Shown here: piece by piece, positions 7,840 through 13,648 of the stretch
How positions within the stretch are numbered: the stretch's first letter is position 1
Layout: each line of letters opens with the position of its first letter
Source: JBJHBY01 sp050485745
Lineage (GTDB): Bacteria; Pseudomonadota; Gammaproteobacteria; Pseudomonadales; CAMLJR01
Direction: 5' to 3'
Assembly: GCA_050485745.1 (NCBI GenBank)
Contig: JBJHBY010000081.1
Location: 1 to 13,648 of the forward strand
Length of the DNA stretch: 13,648 bases
The notes under the pieces: model-generated
Seen by the model: the letters and a program-made list of their open reading frames with translations, nothing else
What the model was told of the DNA's origin: nothing
The model's database searches: none
Program-made: the position numbers and the translations under genes

Positions 7840-8264
7840 GACGACTCCCCGCGGCCAGCGAGCTGTTCGCGCAGGCGCTGGGCAAAGCTGCCGCCTGGCA
7901 TGGGCTGTTGCGGCGGAATCACAGGTGATTCATAACGCGCCAGCAGGCTGACGCGGCCCGGTGCAACACCCAGCAGCAGCTGCTCGTCACCCACCTGAAT
8001 CAGGGTGACGCGCTCGCGCCCCCCCAGCGACATGGATGCCACCGGCCGCAGATTGCGACCCGGTATCCAGGCACCCTGGCCGAAACGACGCATCAGCCAG
8101 GCCATGGCAAAAATCATCCCCACCACCAGGGCAAGGCCCAGCAACACACTGAGCGGATTCGGTGTGACCCGAGCGCTACCCACCCCGCCCAGCTCCGCCA
8201 GGGCAGGCAGGGGCAGGAAAGCTCCGGCCAGCAGCACCGTCAGCAAACTTGCTTGATACTTCAC
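7836..8264 (-). CDS. fliO: Flagellar export assembly protein FliO
   Basis: FliO helps assemble or stabilise FliP during export-gate biogenesis and is not needed in the finished gate. 142 residues. A probable signal peptide runs to ALA at residues 21-23. A transmembrane segment follows at about 38-58 (LSVLLGLALVVGMIFAMAWLM), then a small basic cytoplasmic domain with MSLGGRERVTLIQVGDEQLL, the typical FliO segment. The start codon is GTG at 8264. TGAGG about 5 bases upstream serves as ribosome site, and its TGA is the stop codon of fliN, so translation is probably coupled. It overlaps fliP by 4 bases. FliO is the least conserved protein of the set, and both context and motif support the call. 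Confidence 0.9.
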   Translation of the reverse strand: MKYQASLLTVLLAGAFLPLPALAELGGVGSARVTPNPLSVLLGLALVVGMIFAMAWLMRRFGQGAWIPGRNLRPVASMSLGGRERVTLIQVGDEQLLLGVAPGRVSLLARYESPVIPPQQPMPGGSFAQRLREQLAGRGESS

Positions 8265-8271
8265 AGTAGCC

Positions 8272-8718
8272 TCAGCGCAGTTTCTTGATCCGTTCCGACG
8301 GGCTGATCACGTCGGTCATGCGAATGCCGAATTTCTCGTTGACCACGACGACCTCACCGTGGGCGATGAGCGTGCCATTGACCAGCACATCCAGCGGTTC
8401 ACCCGCCAGACGATCCAGTTCAATGACCGAGCCCTGGTTCAACTGCAACAGGTTGCGAATGGTGATCTCGGTATTGCCCACCTCCATGGAAATTTTTACC
8501 GGGATATCGAGAATCACTTCCAGGTCCGGTGGCGCGCTGCCGCCGGCTCGGGGCGCGGCCGAGGGCTGCAATTCGTCCAGAGGCGCCGCCGTCGCCTGTT
8601 TTTCCTGTGCCAGCACCTCGTCGATGTCTTCCTGCTCGGCCATGGCCGCAGCCCAGTCCGCTGCCATCTGATCCTGATCCGCATCGTCCTGGCTGATATC
8701 GTCGTTCTCGTCACTCAT
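8272..8718 (-). CDS. fliN: Flagellar motor switch protein FliN
   Basis: FliN forms the lower part of the C-ring and takes part in rotation switching and export. 148 residues. The amino-terminal 65 residues are acidic and low in complexity (MSDENDDISQDDADQDQ). The carboxy-terminal SpoA domain runs about 70-143, with LEVILDIPVKISMEVGNTEI, LLQLNQGSVIELDRLAGEPL and EVVVVNEKFGIRMTDVIS, all strong FliN signatures. The ATG at 8718 was chosen over one at 8742 because AGGAG lies 7 bases upstream. The 77-base gap after fliM holds no promoter I can support. The stop codon is part of the fliO ribosome site. Confidence 0.96.
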   Translation of the reverse strand: MSDENDDISQDDADQDQMAADWAAAMAEQEDIDEVLAQEKQATAAPLDELQPSAAPRAGGSAPPDLEVILDIPVKISMEVGNTEITIRNLLQLNQGSVIELDRLAGEPLDVLVNGTLIAHGEVVVVNEKFGIRMTDVISPSERIKKLR

Positions 8719-8795
8719 GTTCCACTCCTCGCTGCCCGTCAAGGGCCACCGAAATCCCGAATTGTGCCGGACAGTGGTGTCGGCAAGAGGCCCAT

Positions 8796-9767
8796 TCAGG
8801 GGTTGCCGCTGCGTTCATATTTTCCAAGAATCTGCAGGGCGAGATTGCCCCGTGATTGCCCCAGGCGCGCATACAGCACCGGTACGCCATTGGCCGTCAG
8901 TACCAGGCGGTCGGGCAGGTCCACCGGCACCACATCACCGGCCTCGAGGTCGATGATGTCGCGCAGGGTGACATGCTTTTCCGCCACCGTGGCGTTGACA
9001 TCCACCACCGCACCCATGACGTCCTCGCGCAGGGAGCGCACCCAACGCTCGTCGATATCGTCGATATCGCTCTGCATGCCCGCATCGAGGGTTTCCCGGA
9101 TCGGCTCGATCATCGCGTAGGGCAAGGTGATGTGCATATCGCCGCCGCCACCATCCAGTTCGATGTGGAAGGTGCTGACCACCACCACCTCGCTGGGGCT
9201 GACGATATTGGCCATCGAGGGGTTCACTTCCGAGTTCACGAACTCGAACTCGATCGGCATGATCGTTTTCCAGGCTTCCTTCAGGTCGATAAAGGCCTGC
9301 TGCAGAACCAGTTCCACCACGCGCTGCTCGGTCGGGGTGAATTCACGGCCCTCGATCTTGGCGTGACGCCCATCACCACCAAAGAAATTGTCGACCAACT
9401 TGAACACCAGCCTGGCGTCAAGAATCACCAGTCCGGTACCACGCAGGGGACGCAGCTTGATCATGTTGAGGCTGGTGGGCACGTACAAGGTATGCACATA
9501 TTCGCCAAACTTCTGGATCTGGATACCACCGACCGCAACGTCCGCGCTGCGCCGCAACAGGTTGAACAGACTGATGCGGGTATAGCGGGCAAAACGCTCG
9601 TTGATCATCTCCAGGGTGGGCATGCGCCCACGGACGATACGATCCTGGCTGGTCAGGTCATAAGCGCGCGCCTCCCCGGGGGTGAGGTCCGCGTCGGTAT
9701 CGACATCCCCTTCGTCGACCCCGTGCAACAGGGCGTCGATTTCTTCCTGTGACAGCAAGTCCTGCAT
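8796..9767 (-). CDS. fliM: Flagellar motor switch protein FliM
   Basis: FliM is the C-ring protein that binds phosphorylated CheY and reverses the motor. 323 residues, the usual length. The amino-terminal MQDLLSQEEIDALL is the CheY-P docking motif. The middle CheC-like domain includes TLEMINERFARYTRISLFNL (51-70), the GGDG motif (130-133) with EGREFTPTEQRVVELVL, and MPIEFEFVNSEVNP. The SpoA domain lies at about 245-318, with LPDRLVLTANGVPVLYARLG. GGGGGA precedes the ATG at 9767, which follows the fliL stop by 20 bases. Confidence 0.97.
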   Translation of the reverse strand: MQDLLSQEEIDALLHGVDEGDVDTDADLTPGEARAYDLTSQDRIVRGRMPTLEMINERFARYTRISLFNLLRRSADVAVGGIQIQKFGEYVHTLYVPTSLNMIKLRPLRGTGLVILDARLVFKLVDNFFGGDGRHAKIEGREFTPTEQRVVELVLQQAFIDLKEAWKTIMPIEFEFVNSEVNPSMANIVSPSEVVVVSTFHIELDGGGGDMHITLPYAMIEPIRETLDAGMQSDIDDIDERWVRSLREDVMGAVVDVNATVAEKHVTLRDIIDLEAGDVVPVDLPDRLVLTANGVPVLYARLGQSRGNLALQILGKYERSGNP

Positions 9768-9787
9768 GCCACTTGTCCCCCTGCCAT

Positions 9788-10321
9788 TTACTGCATGACA
9801 AAATTGGTGAACAGTACCTGTTCAACCCCGGGTTGACCGATCTCTTCCTGCATGATCACCTGGATCGCCTGCAGCAGGGTCAGTCGCAATAATTCCCGCC
9901 CTTCGCTGGTCTGCAACACCTCGAAGTCCTCTCCACCGAGCAGCAGCACCACGCGATTGCGGATCAGCGGCATGTGCAGTTGCACCGCCTCGATCACCGC
10001 CGGGTCCCGTGCCATCAGCGTGATCGACACCTGCAAATAGCGCAGGCGCCCGCGATGCTCGAAGTCCACCACGAAGGCAGGGCGCAGCGGGAAGTACAGC
10101 GCGCTGCCTCGCGCCGGGGCTGGCTGCTCCGCGCTCACCTCCGCGTCCGCGTCCAGTTCCACATCATCGCGCTCCGTCGCCAGCAGAAACCACAGTGTCA
10201 GCCCGGAGGACAGCAGCACCAGCAGGACACCGGCGCCAATGATCCACCAGCGTCTGGAGCCTGATCCCGCCTCCGCTGCAGCGGCCTCCGCGGCGCCCTC
10301 TTCCACATCCTCATCAGCCAT
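9788..10321 (-). CDS. fliL: Flagellar basal-body associated protein FliL
   Basis: FliL is an inner-membrane protein with a periplasmic domain. It surrounds the stator units and supports torque generation. 177 residues. A short acidic, Ala-rich cytoplasmic end is followed by one transmembrane segment (WWIIGAGVLLVLLSSGLTLW, 25-44), an acidic linker, and the periplasmic FliL domain from about 70. That domain holds LRYLQVSITLMARDPAVIEA, HMPLIRNRVVLLLGGEDFEV and VLFTNFVMQ, the typical ending. The ATG at 10321 follows a leader of about 29 bases from the predicted sigma-54 promoter; its ribosome site (ACGGA) is weak. It is the first gene of the fliLMNOPQR run. Confidence 0.95.
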   Translation of the reverse strand: MADEDVEEGAAEAAAAEAGSGSRRWWIIGAGVLLVLLSSGLTLWFLLATERDDVELDADAEVSAEQPAPARGSALYFPLRPAFVVDFEHRGRLRYLQVSITLMARDPAVIEAVQLHMPLIRNRVVLLLGGEDFEVLQTSEGRELLRLTLLQAIQVIMQEEIGQPGVEQVLFTNFVMQ

Positions 10322-10360
10322 GCCGGTTTTCCGTCACTTCAACGCCGCAAAAAGGTACGC

Positions 10361-10376
10361 AGCAAAACGCATGCCA
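10361..10376 (-). promoter_or_regulatory. Sigma-54 type promoter for fliL
   Basis: The minus strand reads TGGCATGCGTTTTGCT. It differs from the RpoN consensus TGGCACG-N4-TTGCW at one position only (T for C) and has exact GG-N10-GC spacing. The predicted start is near 10350, about 29 bases before the fliL ATG. It would drive fliLMNOPQR. Confidence 0.8.
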
Positions 10377-10414
10377 CCAAATCGTGCGGCAAACCATTGA
10401 AAAAACAGCAGCTT

Positions 10415-10463
10415 ATTGAATGATGCCAGAGACGGCAAGAGGTGCAGAGTTCAATGATGCCAG
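10415..10463. repeat. Pair of short direct repeats upstream of the fliL promoter
   Basis: The plus strand carries AATGATGCCAG at 10419-10429 and again at 10453-10463, 34 bases apart. On the minus strand these read CTGGCATCATT, each followed by SAA. They lie about 70 and 108 bases upstream of the predicted fliL start, where activators of sigma-54 promoters commonly bind. The factor is not identified. Confidence 0.4.
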
Positions 10464-10502
10464 GCCACTCGCGGAAGTGCCGGGGAAGGCCATCATGAGA
10501 TA

Positions 10503-10526
10503 CGGGCGCGAACAGCTCCGCGCCCG
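10503..10526 (-). terminator. Perfect inverted repeat downstream of fliK, possible terminator
   Basis: CGGGCGCG at 10503-10510 and CGCGCCCG at 10519-10526 pair perfectly over 8 positions with an 8-base loop, starting about 22 bases after the fliK stop codon. There is no T-run after it on the minus strand, so a classic intrinsic terminator is not shown. It may be a weak or Rho-assisted terminator, or protect the 3' end of the fliK message. Confidence 0.35.
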
Positions 10527-10548
10527 GGACAAGGTGATTGCCGGGTAC

Positions 10549-11847
10549 TCAGACGTAGTCGTCAACCAATCCCAGACGCGTGCGGGGTTGCGCGGTGTCA
10601 GTGACGCCGGGCTCGTCGCCGGCATAGCCATCACGCGCCCCGCCAGGTCGGCCCTCGGCCCGGGCCTGGGCCCACTGCTGGCCCTGTCGCGGCTGGTCGC
10701 GGACGTCCACGTCCACCAACTGCAGGCCCTGCCCGTCAAACATCTCACGCAGGCGCGGCAAGGCCTGGTCGAGCGCCTCGCGCACCCCGATGTGGGCACT
10801 GCTGAACACCACGCTGGCCTGATCGTTCTGCGTATTGATGCGCACATGTAATGGGCCCAGCTCTGGCGGATTCAGTGCCAGTTCGGCCTGGCCGACTCCG
10901 CCGCGCGCACCCATCCACAACATACGCTGCCCCAGCGCTTCTGCCCAGCCGTTGCGGCCCACCGGAACCTGTACCGCGGGCTCGGCCTCGGCACGCGACA
11001 ACACACTGGCAAAGCGACTGCCGGCAGCCACATCACCGGGGCGGGCAACGATCTGCTCGGTGCGTGGTGTGTCGCGCGCCAGCTCCTCGGCCTGCAGGGC
11101 AGCCTCTGCCGGGCCCTGGGGCAGGACCAGCGGAGCTTGCGGGGTTCGCATGAACAGTGTTTGACCCGCCGCGGCTGCGGGCTCGGGCCGGCCAGTTTGC
11201 ACCACGTCCCTGAGCGATAAACCATCGCGCCAGGGAGCGGCGGAGGACTCGCGACGGGCCGCCGGATCACTGACCAGGCTGGCCTGAGGCTTGCCAGGAA
11301 GGGCGCGCGGCTCGCTCTCGGCAGTGCGCAGGCCAGGCATGATCACTGCTTCCTGCTCAGCCTCATCCCGCGGGGGTGTGTGCCCATCAGCATCCTCGTC
11401 AGCAGAAGACAGCAGGGCGAGCAGCGGCTGCTCGCCATCCTCCGAACCCTCATTGACGTCCAGCGAATGCTCTTCCGGCACATCCCGGTGCCGCGCCGCC
11501 GGGACGGCAACGGCTATCGAGGGCGGCAAACTGTCGCCTTCGAGCGGCAGACCGTTGCCGGATGGGGGCTGCAGTGCCAGACCGCCCTCGATGCCACCCG
11601 TGAGATCCGGCAGCAGGGTCTCTGAGGTCGCTTCAGGGTCAAGCAGAAGGCCCGGTGGCATGTCGGGCGAAAGTGGGGTGGTGGAGCCGGAGCCCGCGAA
11701 AACCGTGGACTCCGGCGGTACGGACTGGCGCTGCAGGATGTCCGCAAAGCGGCTGTCTGTGATCCGATCCGTGCCACTGGCCGAGGCCGGAGCAGCGGCG
11801 TTGCCGGGCATTTCCCGCCCCTGAAACAGCATGGTGATCGACTGCAT
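10549..11847 (-). CDS. fliK: Flagellar hook-length control protein FliK
   Basis: FliK is a secreted ruler protein that sets hook length and triggers FlhB to switch export substrates. 432 residues. Residues 1-290 are rich in Pro, Ala, Glu and Ser with little recognisable order, as is usual for this protein. The conserved carboxy-terminal hook-length domain spans about 298-385, with WAEALGQRMLWMG (301-313), QAELALNPPELGPLHVRI (320-337) and VVFSSAHIGVREALDQALPR (346-365), followed by LREMF. A Gln/Arg/Gly-rich tail ends in LVDDYV. The ATG at 11847 has GAGGG about 7 bases upstream and a sigma-54 promoter 23 bases before it. A 227-base gap with a hairpin, direct repeats and a promoter separates it from fliL. 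Confidence 0.93.
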   Translation of the reverse strand: MQSITMLFQGREMPGNAAAPASASGTDRITDSRFADILQRQSVPPESTVFAGSGSTTPLSPDMPPGLLLDPEATSETLLPDLTGGIEGGLALQPPSGNGLPLEGDSLPPSIAVAVPAARHRDVPEEHSLDVNEGSEDGEQPLLALLSSADEDADGHTPPRDEAEQEAVIMPGLRTAESEPRALPGKPQASLVSDPAARRESSAAPWRDGLSLRDVVQTGRPEPAAAAGQTLFMRTPQAPLVLPQGPAEAALQAEELARDTPRTEQIVARPGDVAAGSRFASVLSRAEAEPAVQVPVGRNGWAEALGQRMLWMGARGGVGQAELALNPPELGPLHVRINTQNDQASVVFSSAHIGVREALDQALPRLREMFDGQGLQLVDVDVRDQPRQGQQWAQARAEGRPGGARDGYAGDEPGVTDTAQPRTRLGLVDDYV

Positions 11848-11880
11848 GACACGCCCTCGGGATGCTCTCCGGAGGGATTG

Positions 11881-11896
11881 TGCAAGAATATTGCCA
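11881..11896 (-). promoter_or_regulatory. Sigma-54 type promoter for fliK
   Basis: The minus strand reads TGGCAATATTCTTGCA. It has TGGCA and TTGCA exact, with GG-N10-GC spacing, and differs from the RpoN consensus TGGCACG-N4-TTGCW only at the CG after TGGCA. The predicted start is near 11870, 23 bases before the fliK ATG. A near-palindrome at 11922-11935 lies upstream and could be an activator site. Confidence 0.8.
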
Positions 11897-11948
11897 ACCC
11901 GGGCACGCCTGCCAAAGAACAGATCGCCGGCAATCGGGAATGGCTCTG

Positions 11949-12308
11949 TCAGCCTGTTCCGCTGGCCCCCATCGCGTCCAGTGCGTCGCAGACCAGCCGG
12001 TATTCCCGTCGTGCGGCATCGAGCAGCCCGGCGGCACCATCGACGCGCCCGTCACGCCCCAGACTCTCGAGTTGCTGGCACAGGGCAGCCAACTCACGCG
12101 CCCCCATGTTGCCGGCACTGCCCTTGAAGCTGTGGGCTGAGCGACGCAAGGCGTCGGTATCCCGGGTTGCGATGGCCGCCGCGATCTGCTCGAGCCGCGG
12201 GCCGCTGTCACCCAAAAAAGTCTCGATCAGCAAGGGAAAGTCGTCGCCCATGACGACCTTCAACTCGTCGAGCACATCGAGATCGAGATGCTTGCCCGGA
12301 TCAACCAT
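11949..12308 (-). CDS. Hpt-domain histidine phosphotransfer protein
   Basis: This is a small cytoplasmic phosphotransfer protein, about 119 residues, made of a single Hpt four-helix domain. The phosphorylatable histidine is H59 in AHSFKGSAGNMGA, the classic Hpt motif. It has no kinase or receiver domain, so it must take phosphate from a hybrid kinase elsewhere and pass it to a receiver. The most obvious partner is the neighbouring PP2C regulator. The ATG at 12308 is preferred because GGGAGG lies directly upstream; it overlaps the end of the preceding gene by 8 bases. An earlier ATG at 12365 would overlap by 65 bases. The role resembles HptB of Pseudomonas aeruginosa, but orthology is not shown. 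Confidence 0.88.
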   Translation of the reverse strand: MVDPGKHLDLDVLDELKVVMGDDFPLLIETFLGDSGPRLEQIAAAIATRDTDALRRSAHSFKGSAGNMGARELAALCQQLESLGRDGRVDGAAGLLDAARREYRLVCDALDAMGASGTG

Positions 12309-13648
12309 CGCCCCTCCCGGCGGTTGCGCTGTCATCTGCAGGGTTGTCATCAGCGAGACCATCAAGCCCCACCCGTGCCACTGGCGCTGGATTCTCCCAG
12401 GTCAGATCGACCGTAACACCGCCAGCTGCTCCATTGTAGTCGACACGATGGCAAAGTCGTTCCAGCAGCAACAGCCCGCGCCCGGCATAAGCTGTATCAC
12501 TGCCTGCGGGTTGCAGGATGCCATCACCGCTGTCGGTGACCGTGATGCTCAAACAGCCACCACGAGCATCGCCACGACAGCGCATACGGAAACGCACGAA
12601 GCCGTCCTCAACCTCCCGCAGGCGCCGGTCGCGCTCGCGGTAATACTGATGAAAGCCGTCCGAGGAGTGCTTCAACCCCGAATCCAGCCCGAGCAGACCG
12701 TGCTCAAGGGCGTTGTTGTACAACTCGGCCAGCACGGTATGCAGGGTTGCCGCACGCTCGCGCAGCGGCGGCACTTCGCGCAGGATGTGCACCAGCAACG
12801 GCAGCGGATTGTCGTGTCCGATCGAGCCAGGGCGCAACTCATACTCCATAACCCAGTCGGCACGGTAATCCGTCGCCACCGCGCGCCGCGTCGCCACGAC
12901 CGGGTACAGGGAGTCGTGCGGGACGATCTCGACCTCCAGCATCGACAGGTCATCGAGCTGTGCGTCCTCGCCCAGGAACTGGTTGACGGCGATGTTCAGT
13001 TCGAGAAACAGCATCGCCGGATCAAGGTTGTCCCGGAATACGCTGGCCAGCCGCTCCTCACCGAAAACCTCTCCCTCACTGTTGCGCAACTCGAGGATAC
13101 CGTCAGACCAGAAAAACAGACGATCGCCAACATAGGTCTCGAGGATTTCGGGCTCTTCATTGAAGCGACCCGCATCCACCACTCCGAGAGGCAAATGTCG
13201 TGAAGGCAGGGGGTGACAACTGGCATCGGCAGCCCGGTAGAGCGTGCCATCCGGCAGCCCACCGTTCCAGATTTCGGCGCGCCCCGCGGCAAGGTCGAAA
13301 CTCGCCATCACCGCACAGCAGAACACCTCGACCGGCAAGCTCTCATAGAGCTTGGTATTCAGCTCGCGCAGGATCTCGCGCAGGGCAAAACCCTTGGCCA
13401 CCATGGTGTAGAACGCCTGGGCCAGGGGCAGCGTGCCGATGGCCGCGGACAGACCATGCCCGGTAAAGTCACCGAGCAGCACCACCAGCTGCCCACCGGG
13501 TCCGATCGCCGCGAGCATCACGTCACCGTTGAACTGGGCGATCGGCGAGGCCGAGTAACGGAGGTTGGGCGGGTCCGCGCCCGCCGCGTGCGCCACCTTG
13601 TCGAACACACGCTTGGCCAGCTCCTGCTCCTGCAACATGCGCAGGTGG
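12301..13648 (-). CDS. SpoIIE/PP2C phosphatase with HATPase domain, probable response regulator, 5' end cut by window edge
   Basis: The frame is open to the window edge; at least 448 codons are present. Numbered from the first Met at 13638, the PP2C domain has its metal-binding motifs GDFTGHG (56-62), FWSDGILE (176-183) and LDDLS (228-232), all intact, so phosphatase activity is plausible. After it comes a GHKL/HATPase domain with N-box ELYNNALEHG (305-314), DSGDGI (369-374) and GRGLLLL (386-392), similar to anti-sigma kinases such as SpoIIAB/RsbW. The sequence before it (HLR-MLQEQELAKRVFDKV) looks like the helical linker that usually follows a receiver domain, so a REC-PP2C-HATPase regulator like HsbR is expected; the receiver itself lies outside the window. 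It is followed by the overlapping Hpt gene. Confidence 0.88.
   Translation of the reverse strand, partial: HLRMLQEQELAKRVFDKVAHAAGADPPNLRYSASPIAQFNGDVMLAAIGPGGQLVVLLGDFTGHGLSAAIGTLPLAQAFYTMVAKGFALREILRELNTKLYESLPVEVFCCAVMASFDLAAGRAEIWNGGLPDGTLYRAADASCHPLPSRHLPLGVVDAGRFNEEPEILETYVGDRLFFWSDGILELRNSEGEVFGEERLASVFRDNLDPAMLFLELNIAVNQFLGEDAQLDDLSMLEVEIVPHDSLYPVVATRRAVATDYRADWVMEYELRPGSIGHDNPLPLLVHILREVPPLRERAATLHTVLAELYNNALEHGLLGLDSGLKHSSDGFHQYYRERDRRLREVEDGFVRFRMRCRGDARGGCLSITVTDSGDGILQPAGSDTAYAGRGLLLLERLCHRVDYNGAAGGVTVDLTWENPAPVARVGLDGLADDNPADDSATAGRGDG

Noticed and set aside
6742..7935. A 397-codon plus-strand open frame opposite fliQ, fliP and part of fliO
   Set aside because: It is antisense shadow coding with extreme His/Gln content; the minus-strand export-gate genes explain the region.
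8719..8795. GG-N10-GC string in the fliM-fliN gap as a further sigma-54 promoter
   Set aside because: Only the invariant GG and GC match; the TTGC block is GGGC, and it lies almost on the fliN ribosome site.
10420..10851. Plus-strand frame of 143 codons reaching into the fliK-fliL gap
   Set aside because: Most of it is antisense to the conserved end of fliK, it has no clear ribosome site, and the product is unlike any family I know.
12309..12365. Longer start for the Hpt protein at 12365
   Set aside because: It would add a 19-residue low-information extension overlapping the upstream gene, while the ATG at 12308 has a strong ribosome site and begins near the domain.
1..13648. tRNA, rRNA, CRISPR, insertion sequence or phage attachment features
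   Set aside because: No cloverleaf-like, regularly spaced repeat or transposase sequence was seen by eye; nearly all bases are covered by flagellar genes.

Overview
The window is a contiguous piece of a flagellar biosynthesis locus from a high-GC bacterium. All recognisable genes lie on the minus strand, so transcription runs from high to low coordinates. The gene order fliK-fliL-fliM-fliN-fliO-fliP-fliQ-fliR-flhB-flhA-flhF-flhG-fliA is that of polarly flagellated Gammaproteobacteria. The FlhG and FliA amino termini read like the Pseudomonas FleN and FliA proteins as I remember them. The genus cannot be fixed from the sequence alone. No mobile elements, RNA genes or CRISPR arrays were seen, and coding density is very high.

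Layout in transcription order. (1) 13648-11949: a signalling pair, namely the carboxy-terminal part of a SpoIIE/PP2C phosphatase with an HATPase domain (its upstream part is cut by the window edge), overlapping a small Hpt phosphotransfer protein. (2) 11847-10549: fliK, hook-length control. (3) 10321-5979: fliL, fliM, fliN, fliO, fliP, fliQ and fliR, closely packed, encoding a stator-associated protein, the switch/C-ring proteins and the export-gate proteins. (4) 5889-4726: flhB, the export-gate substrate switch. (5) 4614-1: flhA, flhF, flhG and the start of fliA, which runs off the left edge.

The clearest non-coding signal is that each of the four larger intergenic gaps ahead of a flagellar gene (before fliK, fliL, flhB and flhA) holds a strong sigma-54 (RpoN) type promoter on the minus strand. 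All four have the exact GG-N10-GC spacing and TTGC at the -12 element. This predicts four separately started units: fliK; fliLMNOPQR; flhB; and flhA-flhF-flhG-fliA. Read-through between units is likely. The fliL promoter also has a pair of direct repeats upstream that could bind an activator, and the flhB and flhA leaders each hold a related GC-rich hairpin.

Together the genes build the export gate (FliPQR, FlhB, FlhA, with FliO as assembly factor), the rotor switch (FliM, FliN) and FliL. They also set hook length and export switching (FliK with FlhB), fix polar placement and number (FlhF, FlhG), and begin the late sigma-28 programme (FliA). The PP2C/Hpt pair probably feeds a phosphorelay and partner-switch signal into motility. 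The window is mostly a conserved system; I found no wholly new system. The points most worth checking are the regulatory architecture and the signalling module.
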